A stretch of 64,000 nucleotides of DNA from Acidimicrobiia bacterium. GTDB lineage: Bacteria > Actinomycetota > Acidimicrobiia > Acidimicrobiales > Poriferisodalaceae. A program made the position numbers and the translations under genes. Location of the stretch: contig JAJDTF010000131.1 of NCBI GenBank assembly GCA_022827265.1, positions 62,001 through 126,000 of the forward strand. Direction: 5' to 3'. The first letter of the stretch is position 1. Each line of letters starts with the position of its first letter. Below are positions 8,666 to 15,502 of this stretch, one piece after another. The notes below the pieces were generated by a model. The model was not told the DNA's origin. It did not search any database and was given only the letters and a program-made list of their open reading frames with translations.

Positions 8666-9306
8666 AGCGGCTCGGGCTGCCCGTCGGGGCCCACCAGCAC
8701 TGCCTCGGCGGCGCCCACAGCGACGATGGGCTGGCGGTCGCGGAACACCGCGAGTGCGGAACGGTTCTGGTAATAGGTCTCGACCCTCACCTCCACCCAG
8801 GTGCCGCTGCAGCGCAGCCCGGCGAACTCCGAAGGTGCGCCGTACTTGGGCCGTTTGCCGTCGATGGACCGCCGGGCGGCTTCGTCGGCTTGGCAGCCGT
8901 ATGGGTTTCGGGCGAGCTTGCTGTTGAGATCAGCGAATGATCCGGCAAGGCAGGTCGTGCCGCCGGCTGCCACGGTGGCAGCGGCGACCTTCGCCGCCTC
9001 GGTCGCTGTGTGGCTGGCATGCTGGCGCGCAGTGATCAGCCTGGGTGCGTCATAGGCGATACTGCCGAACAGCAGCAAGGCCGAAGCGATCACCGCAATG
9101 AAGATGGCAAAGTCGCCCCGCTCGTCGCCGAGCCGCAGCCGGGCGTCTGAGCGTGGTGCTCTTGTGCGGGCAGCACGGCTGCTCGCACGGACGCCGCCTC
9201 GCTCGGAGGCGTCGGTGAAGCAGATGGGCGCTTCAGCTTCGACCGGAACGCTGCCGCGGCGGCAGGACCTCGCCGGGCGTGTCATGGGCCGCTTGCCGGG
9301 TTTCAT
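8626..9306 (-). CDS. TadG/TadE-like pseudopilin protein 3
   Basis: 226 aa. The ATG at 9306 overlaps the upstream stop (ATGA). The N-terminal ~65 residues are basic and cytosolic. A single hydrophobic helix follows (GDFAIFIAVIASALLLFGSI), then an amphipathic Ala-rich helix (ARQHASHTATEAAKVAAATV), the layout of TadE/TadG minor pseudopilins. The extracytoplasmic part has two cysteines that could pair (TTCLAGSF and NPYGCQ). It is the last of three tandem, overlapping genes of this type. In Tad systems such proteins prime or decorate the Flp pilus; which paralogue does what cannot be told here. Confidence 0.75.
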   Translation of the reverse strand: MKPGKRPMTRPARSCRRGSVPVEAEAPICFTDASERGGVRASSRAARTRAPRSDARLRLGDERGDFAIFIAVIASALLLFGSIAYDAPRLITARQHASHTATEAAKVAAATVAAGGTTCLAGSFADLNSKLARNPYGCQADEAARRSIDGKRPKYGAPSEFAGLRCSGTWVEVRVETYYQNRSALAVFRDRQPIVAVGAAEAVLVGPDGQPEPLGYLPECPLPAVP

Positions 9307-10265
9307 GGGCCCGGTGCCGGGGCGCGCTGGCGGTAGGGGTCTACGACAGACTGGCCCACCGCATACCGCCTCACGCCGTCGGGGCCTGCCACGGTGCGGC
9401 CCAGCTGTCCGGTCTCGAGCATGCATGTGACGCTCACAATTGCCCGGCCTGCTCGGGGCACCGGTGTCGTGGCGCTGTTCCTAGCGCTGGGGCGAGCAAT
9501 GGGGTTCCCGTCCTCATCGAAGGCGTAGTGCCCGCCCGGGCCTGGGCTCTGGCTGGGGTCGTTGGGCCACATGACCTGCGTGGATGCGTCGGCGACGTAG
9601 GAAGGCTTCCCGTTGACGTCGTAGAGAAGCAGACCCTCGTTGCGGAGAGACTTTCTGAGTGTCGTGGGAAAGCCCGCAGGGTCCGTTGTGGAATCGGAGA
9701 AGCGGCGATGCGAGAACCCTGCTGCGTCTTGGGTCCAGTATGTGTAGCTGGGGTACCGAGGGGAGTCGTAGTAGTAGAGGTTCGGGTCCCCGGTTATTTT
9801 GTCTATGTCGAAGCGGGGGTTTCCGTAGACGTCGAGGAAGCTGACATCGATCTCGTCCTTCAAGCGGTCCCTGCTCAGCCGCATGCCTGCTCCGTCGACG
9901 CAGGCGACGCCGCGGGCGCTCAGCGCTCCCGCCAGGCTCTCCTTGGCGCTGGCTGCGGCGTGGCCGATGGTCTCGCAGCACAGCGCGGCCGTCTGGGCGG
10001 CCCGGTCTGCGGCCACCTGCAGCGACTGCTCGGTGCGAGTGGCGTCGGTGATGGCCTGCAGTGCCACGATCACTGCCATCAGCACCGGGTAGATGATCGC
10101 CACGCCGATGGCCGTGCCGCTGCCCTGCTGGCCCCGCAGGCGACGCGCGGGCCGTGCGGTGGTGTCGGGCTGGCGGGCCGACTGCCGGTGCTGTCGGCTC
10201 AGCCGCGCCCGGTCGTGGGCATGCCGTCCCGGCCCCGGCCGGCTTTGCCTCGGCTGGCTCAGCAT
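9303..10265 (-). CDS. TadE-like pseudopilin protein 2
   Basis: 320 aa from the ATG at 10265, which overlaps the 3' end of the upstream gene; the open frame extends further upstream but only as shadow sequence. An Arg/Gln-rich N terminus of ~50 residues precedes GSGTAIGVAIIYPVLMAVIV, a TadE-type hydrophobic helix, then an Ala-rich amphipathic extension with CCETIGHAAASAKESLAG. The C-terminal ~180 residues are unusual for TadE: Tyr/Pro/Asp-rich (DPNLYYYDSPRYPSYTYW), suggesting an added surface-exposed domain. It sits between two similar genes with 4-7 nt overlaps, so the three are almost surely co-translated. Confidence 0.8.
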   Translation of the reverse strand: MLSQPRQSRPGPGRHAHDRARLSRQHRQSARQPDTTARPARRLRGQQGSGTAIGVAIIYPVLMAVIVALQAITDATRTEQSLQVAADRAAQTAALCCETIGHAAASAKESLAGALSARGVACVDGAGMRLSRDRLKDEIDVSFLDVYGNPRFDIDKITGDPNLYYYDSPRYPSYTYWTQDAAGFSHRRFSDSTTDPAGFPTTLRKSLRNEGLLLYDVNGKPSYVADASTQVMWPNDPSQSPGPGGHYAFDEDGNPIARPSARNSATTPVPRAGRAIVSVTCMLETGQLGRTVAGPDGVRRYAVGQSVVDPYRQRAPAPGP

Positions 10266-10822
10266 CCCGCGGAATCGGCGGGCGTGGGGCCGCCGCTCAT
10301 GACGTGGTCGAGCGGGCCGCAGGCGTAGCCGGTCACCTCGATGATGCCGAACACCGGCGAGCGGACGGTCCCGTGGGTCGTCACCGAGACCACTCCGGCC
10401 TGCTCGTCCACCCTCACTTCGGGCGGCTCGGCCTGCCCCACCATGGAGTCTGATGAGAGCATCGACTCGTGGGCCACCCGTGTGCCCTCGCAGGCGCGCA
10501 TGGTGGTGATGTTCGGGGTTGTGGTCGCGCCGGGCACCCACACGGGCTCGCAGTACATGTACCGGTTTGTCCTGTTCGGGTCGTCGCATTTGTTGGCTGC
10601 ATTGGGATCGGTCTTGCACTCCGGGCTTGGCGGCGCTCCCTGGGCTGCGGTTACGCCGCGGTCTGCTGCGGAGTCCACGGCGGTGCGCGCCACGGCGACG
10701 ATGGTGACGTGCAGCCCGATCAGCACTGTCAGCAGCACGCCGCCGAACAGGATCGCCACGGGGAACACCTCGCCGCGCTCGCCGCGGCATCGGAGCGCTT
10801 CGGTCTCTCGCCGCCGGCTCAT
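10259..10822 (-). CDS. TadE-like pseudopilin protein 1
   Basis: 187 aa from the ATG at 10822. A longer frame to 10960 exists, but its TTG lies inside the predicted promoter. After a short charged N terminus (MSRRRETEALRCRGERGE) comes one hydrophobic helix (VFPVAILFGGVLLTVLIGL) and an Ala-rich extension, as in TadE. The secreted part holds cysteines (SPECKTDPNAANKCDDP, MRACEG, YACGPLD). It is the first gene of a minus-strand operon with the next three genes. A GAGGAG about 12 nt upstream may be a weak ribosome site. Confidence 0.75.
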   Translation of the reverse strand: MSRRRETEALRCRGERGEVFPVAILFGGVLLTVLIGLHVTIVAVARTAVDSAADRGVTAAQGAPPSPECKTDPNAANKCDDPNRTNRYMYCEPVWVPGATTTPNITTMRACEGTRVAHESMLSSDSMVGQAEPPEVRVDEQAGVVSVTTHGTVRSPVFGIIEVTGYACGPLDHVMSGGPTPADSAGC

Positions 10823-10956
10823 GCCTCGGTGCGCTCCTCGGACATCCGCTCGGCCCGGCTCGTGCCGTGCCGAGCAACGCTGGGTGTGCTGAGTCACCTC
10901 GGACTCGGCAGAGAGTGCCTTTGTCGGGTCTCGGCCGGGACGGCGGCGACGGCCTG

Positions 10957-10970
10957 ACAATAGCCGTTAT
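10957..10970 (-). promoter_or_regulatory. Promoter element of the pseudopilin operon
   Basis: Minus strand ATAACGGCTATTGT. It matches the CTATTGT half of the palindrome found upstream of other pilus genes, with a poorer second arm. If TATTGT is the -10, the leader to the ATG at 10822 is about 125 nt. Confidence 0.4.
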
Positions 10971-11188
10971 CGCGACAGGCCTGTTGCCCGTACGCTGTCG
11001 GCGGCACGCGCCGGCAGCCAGCGCGCCGAAGGCGGGCGCGGCGCCGCAACGATCACGCAGACGGTCTTGTGATGGCAGTGCGGGACGGTCTTCTGCGTCG
11101 GTGACGCCCTGCCGCCTGACGTGGAGTTCGCCGAGGCCGACTCGGCAGCATGCAAGACGCCGGAGCGCATAGCCAGGCTGAAACAGGC

Positions 11189-11201
11189 CGAAAACCATTT
11201 G
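11189..11201 (+). promoter_or_regulatory. Conserved upstream element of the coiled-coil family
   Basis: CGAAAACCATTTG lies 93 nt before the TTG start. Nearly the same sequence lies 91 nt before the copy at 3135 (3044-3056) and 93 nt before the minus-strand copy at 12650 (12731-12743). Conserved spacing in three copies suggests a promoter or operator. Confidence 0.5.
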
Positions 11202-11281
11202 AATCGCACATTCTGTGACGCCTACCGTCGCCGCGCCTGCGGCCTTCTGCGCAGCGCAAGAGCACAGACCCGGGAGGCGCC

Positions 11282-11758
11282 TTGGCTACCATCACACCCG
11301 TGACCGACAGCGCCGGCGCCGAGCTGCCCGACAGCCCCGGCATCGCTGCGACGAGCGAGCAAGCCGCCCGCGTGGAGACCGGCACCCGGCGCCGACCCTC
11401 AGGCGGCCTGCAGGCAGCGTTGGCAGCGGCGCTGATCACCGGCCTGCTCGGCCTCGCCGCCGCCGCCTTCAACGCCCTGAACAACAACATCAACACCCTG
11501 CACAGCAACATCAACGCCCTGAACAACAACATCAACACCCTGCACAGCAACATCAACACCCTGCGAACCGACGTCGACGCGGACATCGACGCGCTTCGCT
11601 CTGAAATGAATGCCCGGTTCGCCCGGATGGACGAACGGCTCGACGCGCTCAGCCTGACGCTGCTCGACCACACCGACCGGCTCGCCCGCATCGAGGCCAT
11701 CAACAGCACCGGCCCCCACACACACGTACAGCAGCCCGACACACAACAGCAGGAGTGA
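11282..11758 (+). CDS. Membrane-anchored coiled-coil protein, paralogue 2
   Basis: 158 aa, starting at a TTG four nt after GGGAGGCGCC; the same site and TTG serve the copy at 12650. N terminus MATITPVTDSAGAELPDSPG, then a basic stretch (TRRRPSGG), one membrane helix (ALAAALITGLLGLAAAAF), and a coil of Asn-rich 7-residue units (FNALNNN, INTLHSN, INALNNN, INTLHSN, INTLRTD), followed by VDADIDALRSEMNARFARMD and TLLDHTDRLARIE. The tail is His/Gln-rich. The 7-residue units are near-identical 21-bp DNA repeats, which can change number easily. Function unknown; the build suggests a membrane-tethered oligomer. Confidence 0.8.
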   Translation: MATITPVTDSAGAELPDSPGIAATSEQAARVETGTRRRPSGGLQAALAAALITGLLGLAAAAFNALNNNINTLHSNINALNNNINTLHSNINTLRTDVDADIDALRSEMNARFARMDERLDALSLTLLDHTDRLARIEAINSTGPHTHVQQPDTQQQE

Positions 11759-11791
11759 GCCAGCAGGGCTGTTCGCCGGCTGCGCCGCCGA

Positions 11792-11836
11792 TTTCGCGGC
11801 CGCCAGCCCGTCGGGCATGACCCGCACGCCGTGGCG
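11792..11836 (-). pseudogene. Fragment of an AbiEi-type antitoxin gene
   Basis: On the minus strand this encodes HGVRVMPDGLAAAK, almost identical to residues 84-97 of the intact antitoxin at 13057 (DGVRVMPDGLAAAN), with nearly the same DNA. The rest of the domain is missing on both sides. Minus-strand sequence from 11954 (ISLDEALVSALESG) may belong to the same relic or another one. It lies between the two arms of the inverted coiled-coil repeat. Confidence 0.55.
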
Positions 11837-11947
11837 CCGCGCCTCGCAGCCGGATGGGACCGATCAGATCATCGTTGACCTGCGACGAGAGCGATTCGCT
11901 CCCCGATTCCAGTGCGCTGACAAGTGCCTCATCCAGCGAGATCGGGC

Positions 11948-11964
11948 CTGTCAAAATCTGACAG
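11948..11964. repeat. Short hairpin CTGTCA-5-TGACAG
   Basis: A perfect 6-bp inverted repeat with a 5-nt loop between the convergent coiled-coil genes. It resembles half of the longer operator at 12989 (TTGTCAGA / TCTGACAA), so it may be a relic of a toxin-antitoxin operator rather than a terminator; no T tract follows. Confidence 0.35.
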
Positions 11965-11981
11965 TCTGACCGTCCCCATGG

Positions 11982-12650
11982 TCACTGCTGTTGTGTCTCG
12001 GTCTGCGGCGCGTGGACGTGGGGGTGGGCGCTGTGGGTGGCCTCGATGCGGGCGAGCCGGTCGGTGTGGTCGAGCAGCGTCAGGCTGAGCGCGTCGAAGC
12101 GCTCGTCCATCCGGGCGAAGCGTTCGTCCATCCGGGCGAAGCGCTCGTCGATCTGCACGAACCGCTCGTCGATCTGCGCGAACCGTGCGTCGACTTGGGC
12201 GAATCGGGCGTTCATGTCGGAACGGAGCGTGTCGATCTTGGCATCGAGTGCCCTGATGTCCGCGTCGACGTCGGTTCGCAGTGCGTTGATGTTGTCGTTC
12301 ACGGCGTTGAAGTTGTCGTTCACCGCGTTGAAGTTGTTGTTCACGGCGTTGAACGCGGCGGCGGCGAGGCCGAGCAGGCCGGTGATCAGCGCCGCTGCCA
12401 AGGCAGCCTGCATGCCGCCTGCGGGTCGGCGCCGGGTGCGGGTCTCCTCGGCGGATTGCTCGCTTGCGGAGCCATCGCGTCCGTTGCGCTGGGCTGCCTC
12501 CAAGATGTCGAGCAGGCGGCGGAGATCGCTCCCGCCGGCTGAGACGTCAGGCGCGCTGGGCGGCGCAGCCTCGGCGGCACTCGCAGCGGTGCCGGGGCTG
12601 TCGGGCAGCTCGGCGCCGGCGCTGTCGGTCACGGGTGCGATGGTAGCCAA
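11982..12650 (-). CDS. Membrane-anchored coiled-coil protein, paralogue 3
   Basis: 222 aa, starting at a TTG after GGGAGGCGCC, as in the inverted partner at 11282. N terminus MATIAPVTDSAGAELPDSPG, then a longer linker with LRRLLDILEAAQRNGRDG, a basic stretch, the same membrane helix (ALAAALITGLLGLAAAAF), Asn-rich units (FNAVNNN, FNAVNDN twice, INALRTD), then a run of 7-residue units (FAQVDAR, FAQIDER, FVQIDER, FARMDER, FARMDER, FDALSLT) ending in TLLDHTDRLARIE and a His/Gln tail. It has more coil units than either paralogue, so coil length varies by repeat number. No partner or activity can be inferred from sequence. Confidence 0.8.
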   Translation of the reverse strand: MATIAPVTDSAGAELPDSPGTAASAAEAAPPSAPDVSAGGSDLRRLLDILEAAQRNGRDGSASEQSAEETRTRRRPAGGMQAALAAALITGLLGLAAAAFNAVNNNFNAVNDNFNAVNDNINALRTDVDADIRALDAKIDTLRSDMNARFAQVDARFAQIDERFVQIDERFARMDERFARMDERFDALSLTLLDHTDRLARIEATHSAHPHVHAPQTETQQQ

Positions 12651-12988
12651 GGCGCCTCCCGGGTCTGTGCTCGTGCGCTGCGCCGAGCACAGCAGCCGTG
12701 GTGACGGTAGGCATCACACAACGTGCGATTCAAATGATTTTCGGCCTGTTTCGGTCACAGCATGGCACCCGGCGCAAAATACCGAGCCGACCGGCGGCAC
12801 CAGCCCGCAGCCGACGACAGGCTGCCCCCGCTGCCCACACTGTGAACACACCACGGGTACCCGCATCTTGCGCTGCCCCCGGTGATTCACATGATGTGCG
12901 TCGTCGCGGCGGCGGAGGCAGCTCCGCAGGTGCGCCGGGGAACACGACACTCCACAATCCGGGTGCTTGTTCGTTCGATCGTCTGGTG

Positions 12989-13019
12989 TTGTCAGATATA
13001 CAAGATATATTTCTGACAA
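12989..13019 (+). promoter_or_regulatory. Operator/promoter of the AbiEi-type antitoxin gene
   Basis: An inverted repeat TTGTCAGA (12989-12996) / TCTGACAA (13012-13019) around an AT-rich centre (TATACAAGATATATT), about 40 nt before the ATG at 13057. AbiEi antitoxins of known systems repress their own promoters at inverted repeats; the position here fits that. Confidence 0.6.
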
Positions 13020-13056
13020 TATTCTGTTCCCCGCAAGGCACGAAGGGAGATCGCTC

Positions 13057-13680
13057 ATGGCATCTGTGGCGGAGATGATCCTGGAGACAATGGCCGAGCG
13101 CGGTGCGGGAGCGTGGGTGTGCACCCCTCAGGACTTTCTGGGCTTGGCGAGCCGGCAGGCCGTCGACCAGGCGCTGTCGCGGCTCGTCAGAGCCGGCAAG
13201 CTGCGCCGCATCGGGCATGGCCTGTATGACATGCCGCGGTTCTGCAGTGTGCTGGGCCGGCTTGCGCCGGCGGACATGGATGCCGCCATGTCGGCATTGG
13301 CGAGGCGCGACGGCGTGCGGGTCATGCCCGACGGGCTGGCGGCTGCGAACCGGCTGGGTCTCACCAATGCTGTGCCGGCGCGGGTGAGCTATGTCACCGA
13401 CGGTGCTTCCAGGACGCTGCGGATCGACGGCAGAACGGTCCGGCTGCGACATTGCAGGCCCCGAATCATGCAGTGGGCCGGCAGGCCCGCTGCAGCGGCG
13501 GTTCAGGCGCTGGACTGGCTGGGTCCCGATGCCGCCCGTGACGCTCAGGTCGTCGCTGCGCTCAGGCGCTGCCTTCCTGACAACGTGAAGCATGACCTCG
13601 GGCAGCACATCAGCGACGTCCCTGGATGGGCGGTGCCGCTCGTGCGCAGCGTCGTGAGCGATCAGGCGACCGCCGCGTGA
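13057..13680 (+). CDS. AbiEi-type antitoxin (DUF6088-like)
   Basis: 207 aa, ATG start after GAAGGGAGA. Residues 1-60 form the N-terminal winged-helix part (MILETMAERGAGAWVCTPQD, then a helix with ASRQAVDQALSRLVRAGKLR and the wing RIGHGLYDMPRF). The C-terminal part (ARRDGVRVMPDGLAAANRLG, RTLRIDGRTVRLRHC) is typical of the DUF6088/AbiEi group of type IV toxin-antitoxin systems, whose toxins are AbiEii nucleotidyltransferases. Its stop overlaps the GTG of the downstream toxin remnant (GTGA), the usual coupled order. The gene looks intact although its toxin is not. Confidence 0.8.
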   Translation: MASVAEMILETMAERGAGAWVCTPQDFLGLASRQAVDQALSRLVRAGKLRRIGHGLYDMPRFCSVLGRLAPADMDAAMSALARRDGVRVMPDGLAAANRLGLTNAVPARVSYVTDGASRTLRIDGRTVRLRHCRPRIMQWAGRPAAAAVQALDWLGPDAARDAQVVAALRRCLPDNVKHDLGQHISDVPGWAVPLVRSVVSDQATAA

Positions 13681-14124
13681 ACGCGGCACTCGCAGCATTC
13701 CTTGCTCTCAGTGAGCAAGACAGGCGCGATGTGTTCGAAGCAGCAGCGAGCCGTCTCGACACGCTGCCCGGCTACGCAGAAAAGGATCTCTGGGTCTGCG
13801 TCGCGCTCGACGCGATCTTCGGCGGGCTGCCCGACGGCCACTCAGGCGCTGTCAGACCTCGAGCTTCTCGACGCAGTGCGAAGCCACGACCTCGTTGCCT
13901 TCAGGCAAGCATGGAAGCGCTTCGAACAAGCCGCGCCCGGTTCGTTGCGGCTGGTGCCCCAATCCGGGATGCGCGCGGCGATCGAACGGGACTACGCCGC
14001 CATGCAGGACATGATCCTCGGCGACGCCCCCGACTTCGAATGGATCAACGAGAAGCTGCAAGAGGCCGAAGACACCATCAACGGCAGCACCGTGCCCGAT
14101 ACCGGCTGCGACCGGCAGCGGTAA
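13677..14124 (+). pseudogene. Decayed AbiEii-type toxin, centre deleted and frameshifted
   Basis: The GTG at 13677 overlaps the antitoxin stop. The first ~57 residues (FLALSEQDRRDVFEAAASRL, then the start of EKDLWVCVALDAIFGGLPDGH) are a clear AbiEii N terminus. The next expected block, the FKGG(T/S)SLSK nucleotidyltransferase motif and most of the core, is absent. After about base 13840 the coding sense resumes one frame over with an AbiEii-like C terminus (ALSDLELLDAVRSHDLVAFR ... IERDYAAMQDMILGDAPDFE), ending at 14124. Full-length relatives are about 300 aa, so well over half the protein, including the catalytic site, has been lost. It cannot be an active nucleotidyltransferase. Confidence 0.8.
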
Positions 14125-14212
14125 GGCGCTGCCCACGGGCCGAGATGAAGACACACATCATGTGAATCACCCCGGGGTCTTGCCGGAGGCCGCGGGGCCC
14201 CTGAGAGGCTGA

Positions 14213-14297
14213 TAATGCTCGTTATCGCCGGAGGAGTCTCCGGCGTCCTCCTCAGCCGAGGCGGCGACGTGATCAGCGACCTCGAATCCGCAGACGT
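14213..14297 (+). repeat. 85-bp inverted copy of the pilin-like gene core
   Basis: These 85 bp match the reverse complement of 15054-15138 with only two differences. The match starts exactly at TAATGCTCGTT and ends at GCAGACGT; similarity outside is much lower. Such a sharp, near-identical inverted pair could drive inversion of the ~760 bp between them or template gene conversion. Confidence 0.85.
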
Positions 14298-14583
14298 CAG
14301 CGGCAATGAGATCAACACGGTTGACGAATGCACCGACGCCTTTCGCTCGTTGACCGGCTCCACAGCGGCGGCGGGCCCGACAGCCATCGCAACGACTGGC
14401 GTCAACGTGCCGGCTGCAGGGTGGAACGCGTCACAATGCACCATCGTCGACGATCAGCGCAAGACCGGGAACAGCTTCTCGCGACGTGCGTGCGAGCTCT
14501 ACCGTGGCCCAACCGGCGCTCGCGGGCTGTACACGGACGGCACTCAGTCCGCCACGGTTTCCTCCCACTGCAAGATCGCCTAA
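14215..14583 (+). pseudogene. Truncated inverted copy of the pilin-like gene
   Basis: 122 codons starting at MLVIAGGVSGVLLSRGGDVI, which is the second half of the hydrophobic segment of the pilin-like protein at 15274. The N-terminal ~45 residues that precede it there (charged region and first half of the helix) are missing, and no ribosome site is seen. The secreted part keeps the pattern INTVDECTDAFRSLTG ... QCTIVDD ... ACELYRGPTG ... HCKIA with four cysteines, but has diverged strongly. It may be a silent donor cassette, an assembly-dead relic, or a small secreted protein whose start I misjudge. Confidence 0.55.
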
Positions 14584-14627
14584 CCCAAGGCAGCGGAGCC
14601 TCCGGAGCTCTTCAGGGGAACTGGCGA

Positions 14628-14674
14628 GGTGTGGCCTCGGGGTCGGGACGGGATCCCAGCCCCGAGGCCACACC
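14628..14674. terminator. Perfect 15-bp hairpin between convergent genes
   Basis: GGTGTGGCCTCGGGG (14628-14642) pairs without mismatch with CCCCGAGGCCACACC (14660-14674) around a 17-nt loop. It lies between the 3' ends of two convergent genes (14583 and 14771), the place for a bidirectional terminator. There is no T tract, which is common for terminators in GC-rich actinobacteria. CCCAGCCCCGAGGCC repeats once more near 14735-14750. Confidence 0.55.
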
Positions 14675-14770
14675 GCTGGTGGTCGTGTGACCGGGTTGAT
14701 CTAGCAGCGAACCGGCCAGATCGAACTGGAAGTCCCAGCCCCGAGGCCCGCCAAACGACCGGAGCAGTGA

Positions 14771-15274
14771 TCAGATGACGCAAGTTTCGTAGTCGGTCGC
14801 CCCGTTGCTGCCGTCAGGAGTGAACGTACCGCGGTTGCCATCCGGGTCGCGGAACTGCTCACACTCGGTCCGTCCAAACAACTGCTGAGCACTGGATGTC
14901 CCATCGTCGCCATCGCCCCGCACGGTGCATTGTTGAGCGTTTATGTCCCATGACGCAGTCCGTTCGCCGCTGCCAATGACTGCGTTGGAGTCTCCGGTGA
15001 GAGCCCGCGCGGCGCTGGTGCATTCGTCTCGCGAGTTGATCTCGGTGGCGTTTACGTCTGCGGATTCGAGGTCGCTGATCACGTCGCCGCCTCGGCTGAG
15101 GAGAACGCCGGAGACTCCGCCGGCGATAACGAGCATTACCACTATCACGATCACGGTCTGCAGAGCGATGCCACGAGCGTCTGCGGTGACGAGCGGTCTA
15201 CTTCGACGTGAAGCCAGACATATCGCTCCTAGAGCCAGTGGGATCCCCACGGCCAATGCAAGCGTTTCGGTCAT
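14771..15274 (-). CDS. Pilin-like protein of the Tad locus
   Basis: 167 aa from the ATG at 15274, preceded by GGAAGG; a longer ATG at 15331 lacks such a site. A first hydrophobic stretch (TLALAVGIPLALGAICLA) is followed by a basic region and a second, long helix (GIALQTVIVIVVMLVIAGG) that resembles the hydrophobic shaft of Flp/type IV pilins; cleavage after ADARG is possible. The secreted part has four cysteines (RDECTSA, QQCTVRG, TECEQF, YETCVI) that could form two disulfides. It is larger than a classic Flp pilin and lacks the usual Glu at +5, so it may be a pseudopilin. A truncated inverted copy faces it at 14215. Confidence 0.7.
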   Translation of the reverse strand: MTETLALAVGIPLALGAICLASRRSRPLVTADARGIALQTVIVIVVMLVIAGGVSGVLLSRGGDVISDLESADVNATEINSRDECTSAARALTGDSNAVIGSGERTASWDINAQQCTVRGDGDDGTSSAQQLFGRTECEQFRDPDGNRGTFTPDGSNGATDYETCVI

Positions 15275-15354
15275 CGCGCACCTTCCTTGTCGGGCTTGGT
15301 GCGACGCACCCGGCGCCGCTTCCAAGCACACGCTGACGTTGCGGACAGATTGTC

Positions 15355-15369
15355 ATAGTCGCGACTATT
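15355..15369 (-). promoter_or_regulatory. Palindromic promoter element of the pilin-like gene
   Basis: ATAGTCGCGACTATT, the same 14-bp core palindrome as at 2756-2769, about 80 nt before the ATG at 15274. GACAAT follows on the minus strand and could be the -10. Unlike the other sites this one leaves room for a leader with a ribosome site. Confidence 0.55.
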
Positions 15370-15502
15370 CGTCAAGCGATCTGCGAGGCTGCCGGCGGCG
15401 AAACCGCCGCAGCGCTCACGCCCGTCGCGGCAGGAACGTCACACTTGTGGCAGCCCCGGCCCGACGGCAGCCGCCGTGCACAGCGGCTATGTGCCTGGCG
15501 GG

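Larger units (their letters stand above)
11180..11760 (+). repeat. Inverted repeat arm 1 (gene plus promoter region)
   Basis: This arm matches the reverse complement of 11982-12752: ~100 bp of upstream sequence (GAAACAGGCCGAAAA, CGGGAGGCGCCTTGGC) and much of the coding region. The two arms contain convergent paralogous genes about 220 bp apart. Similarity is highest over the promoter, the N terminus and the membrane helix, and drops where the 21-bp coil repeats differ in number. Confidence 0.85.
12881..14171. repeat. 18-bp inverted repeat flanking the AbiE-type module
   Basis: CACATCATGTGAATCACC occurs at 14154-14171 (plus) and as its reverse complement at 12881-12898, just outside the antitoxin and the toxin remnant; similarity continues a few bases into a G-rich end. 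The core CACATCATGTG is itself palindromic. The pair could be the ends of a mobilised cassette or two copies of a regulatory site. No transposase lies between them. Confidence 0.55.

Noticed and set aside
10967-11209. Minus-strand ORF starting MRFKWFSACFSLAM, signal-peptide-like
   Set aside because: Its start lies in the conserved promoter element of the coiled-coil family and the rest looks like non-coding GC-rich sequence; I do not annotate it.
12714-12866. 50-codon minus-strand ORF with two CxxC pairs (zinc-ribbon-like)
   Set aside because: It overlaps the conserved upstream region of the coiled-coil gene, has no ribosome site, and the plus strand also shows a CPHC/CPR pattern, so the cysteines look accidental.
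13677-14124. Reading the toxin region as one intact gene
   Set aside because: The two parts with AbiEii similarity are in different frames and the catalytic block is missing, so a single sequencing error cannot restore it.
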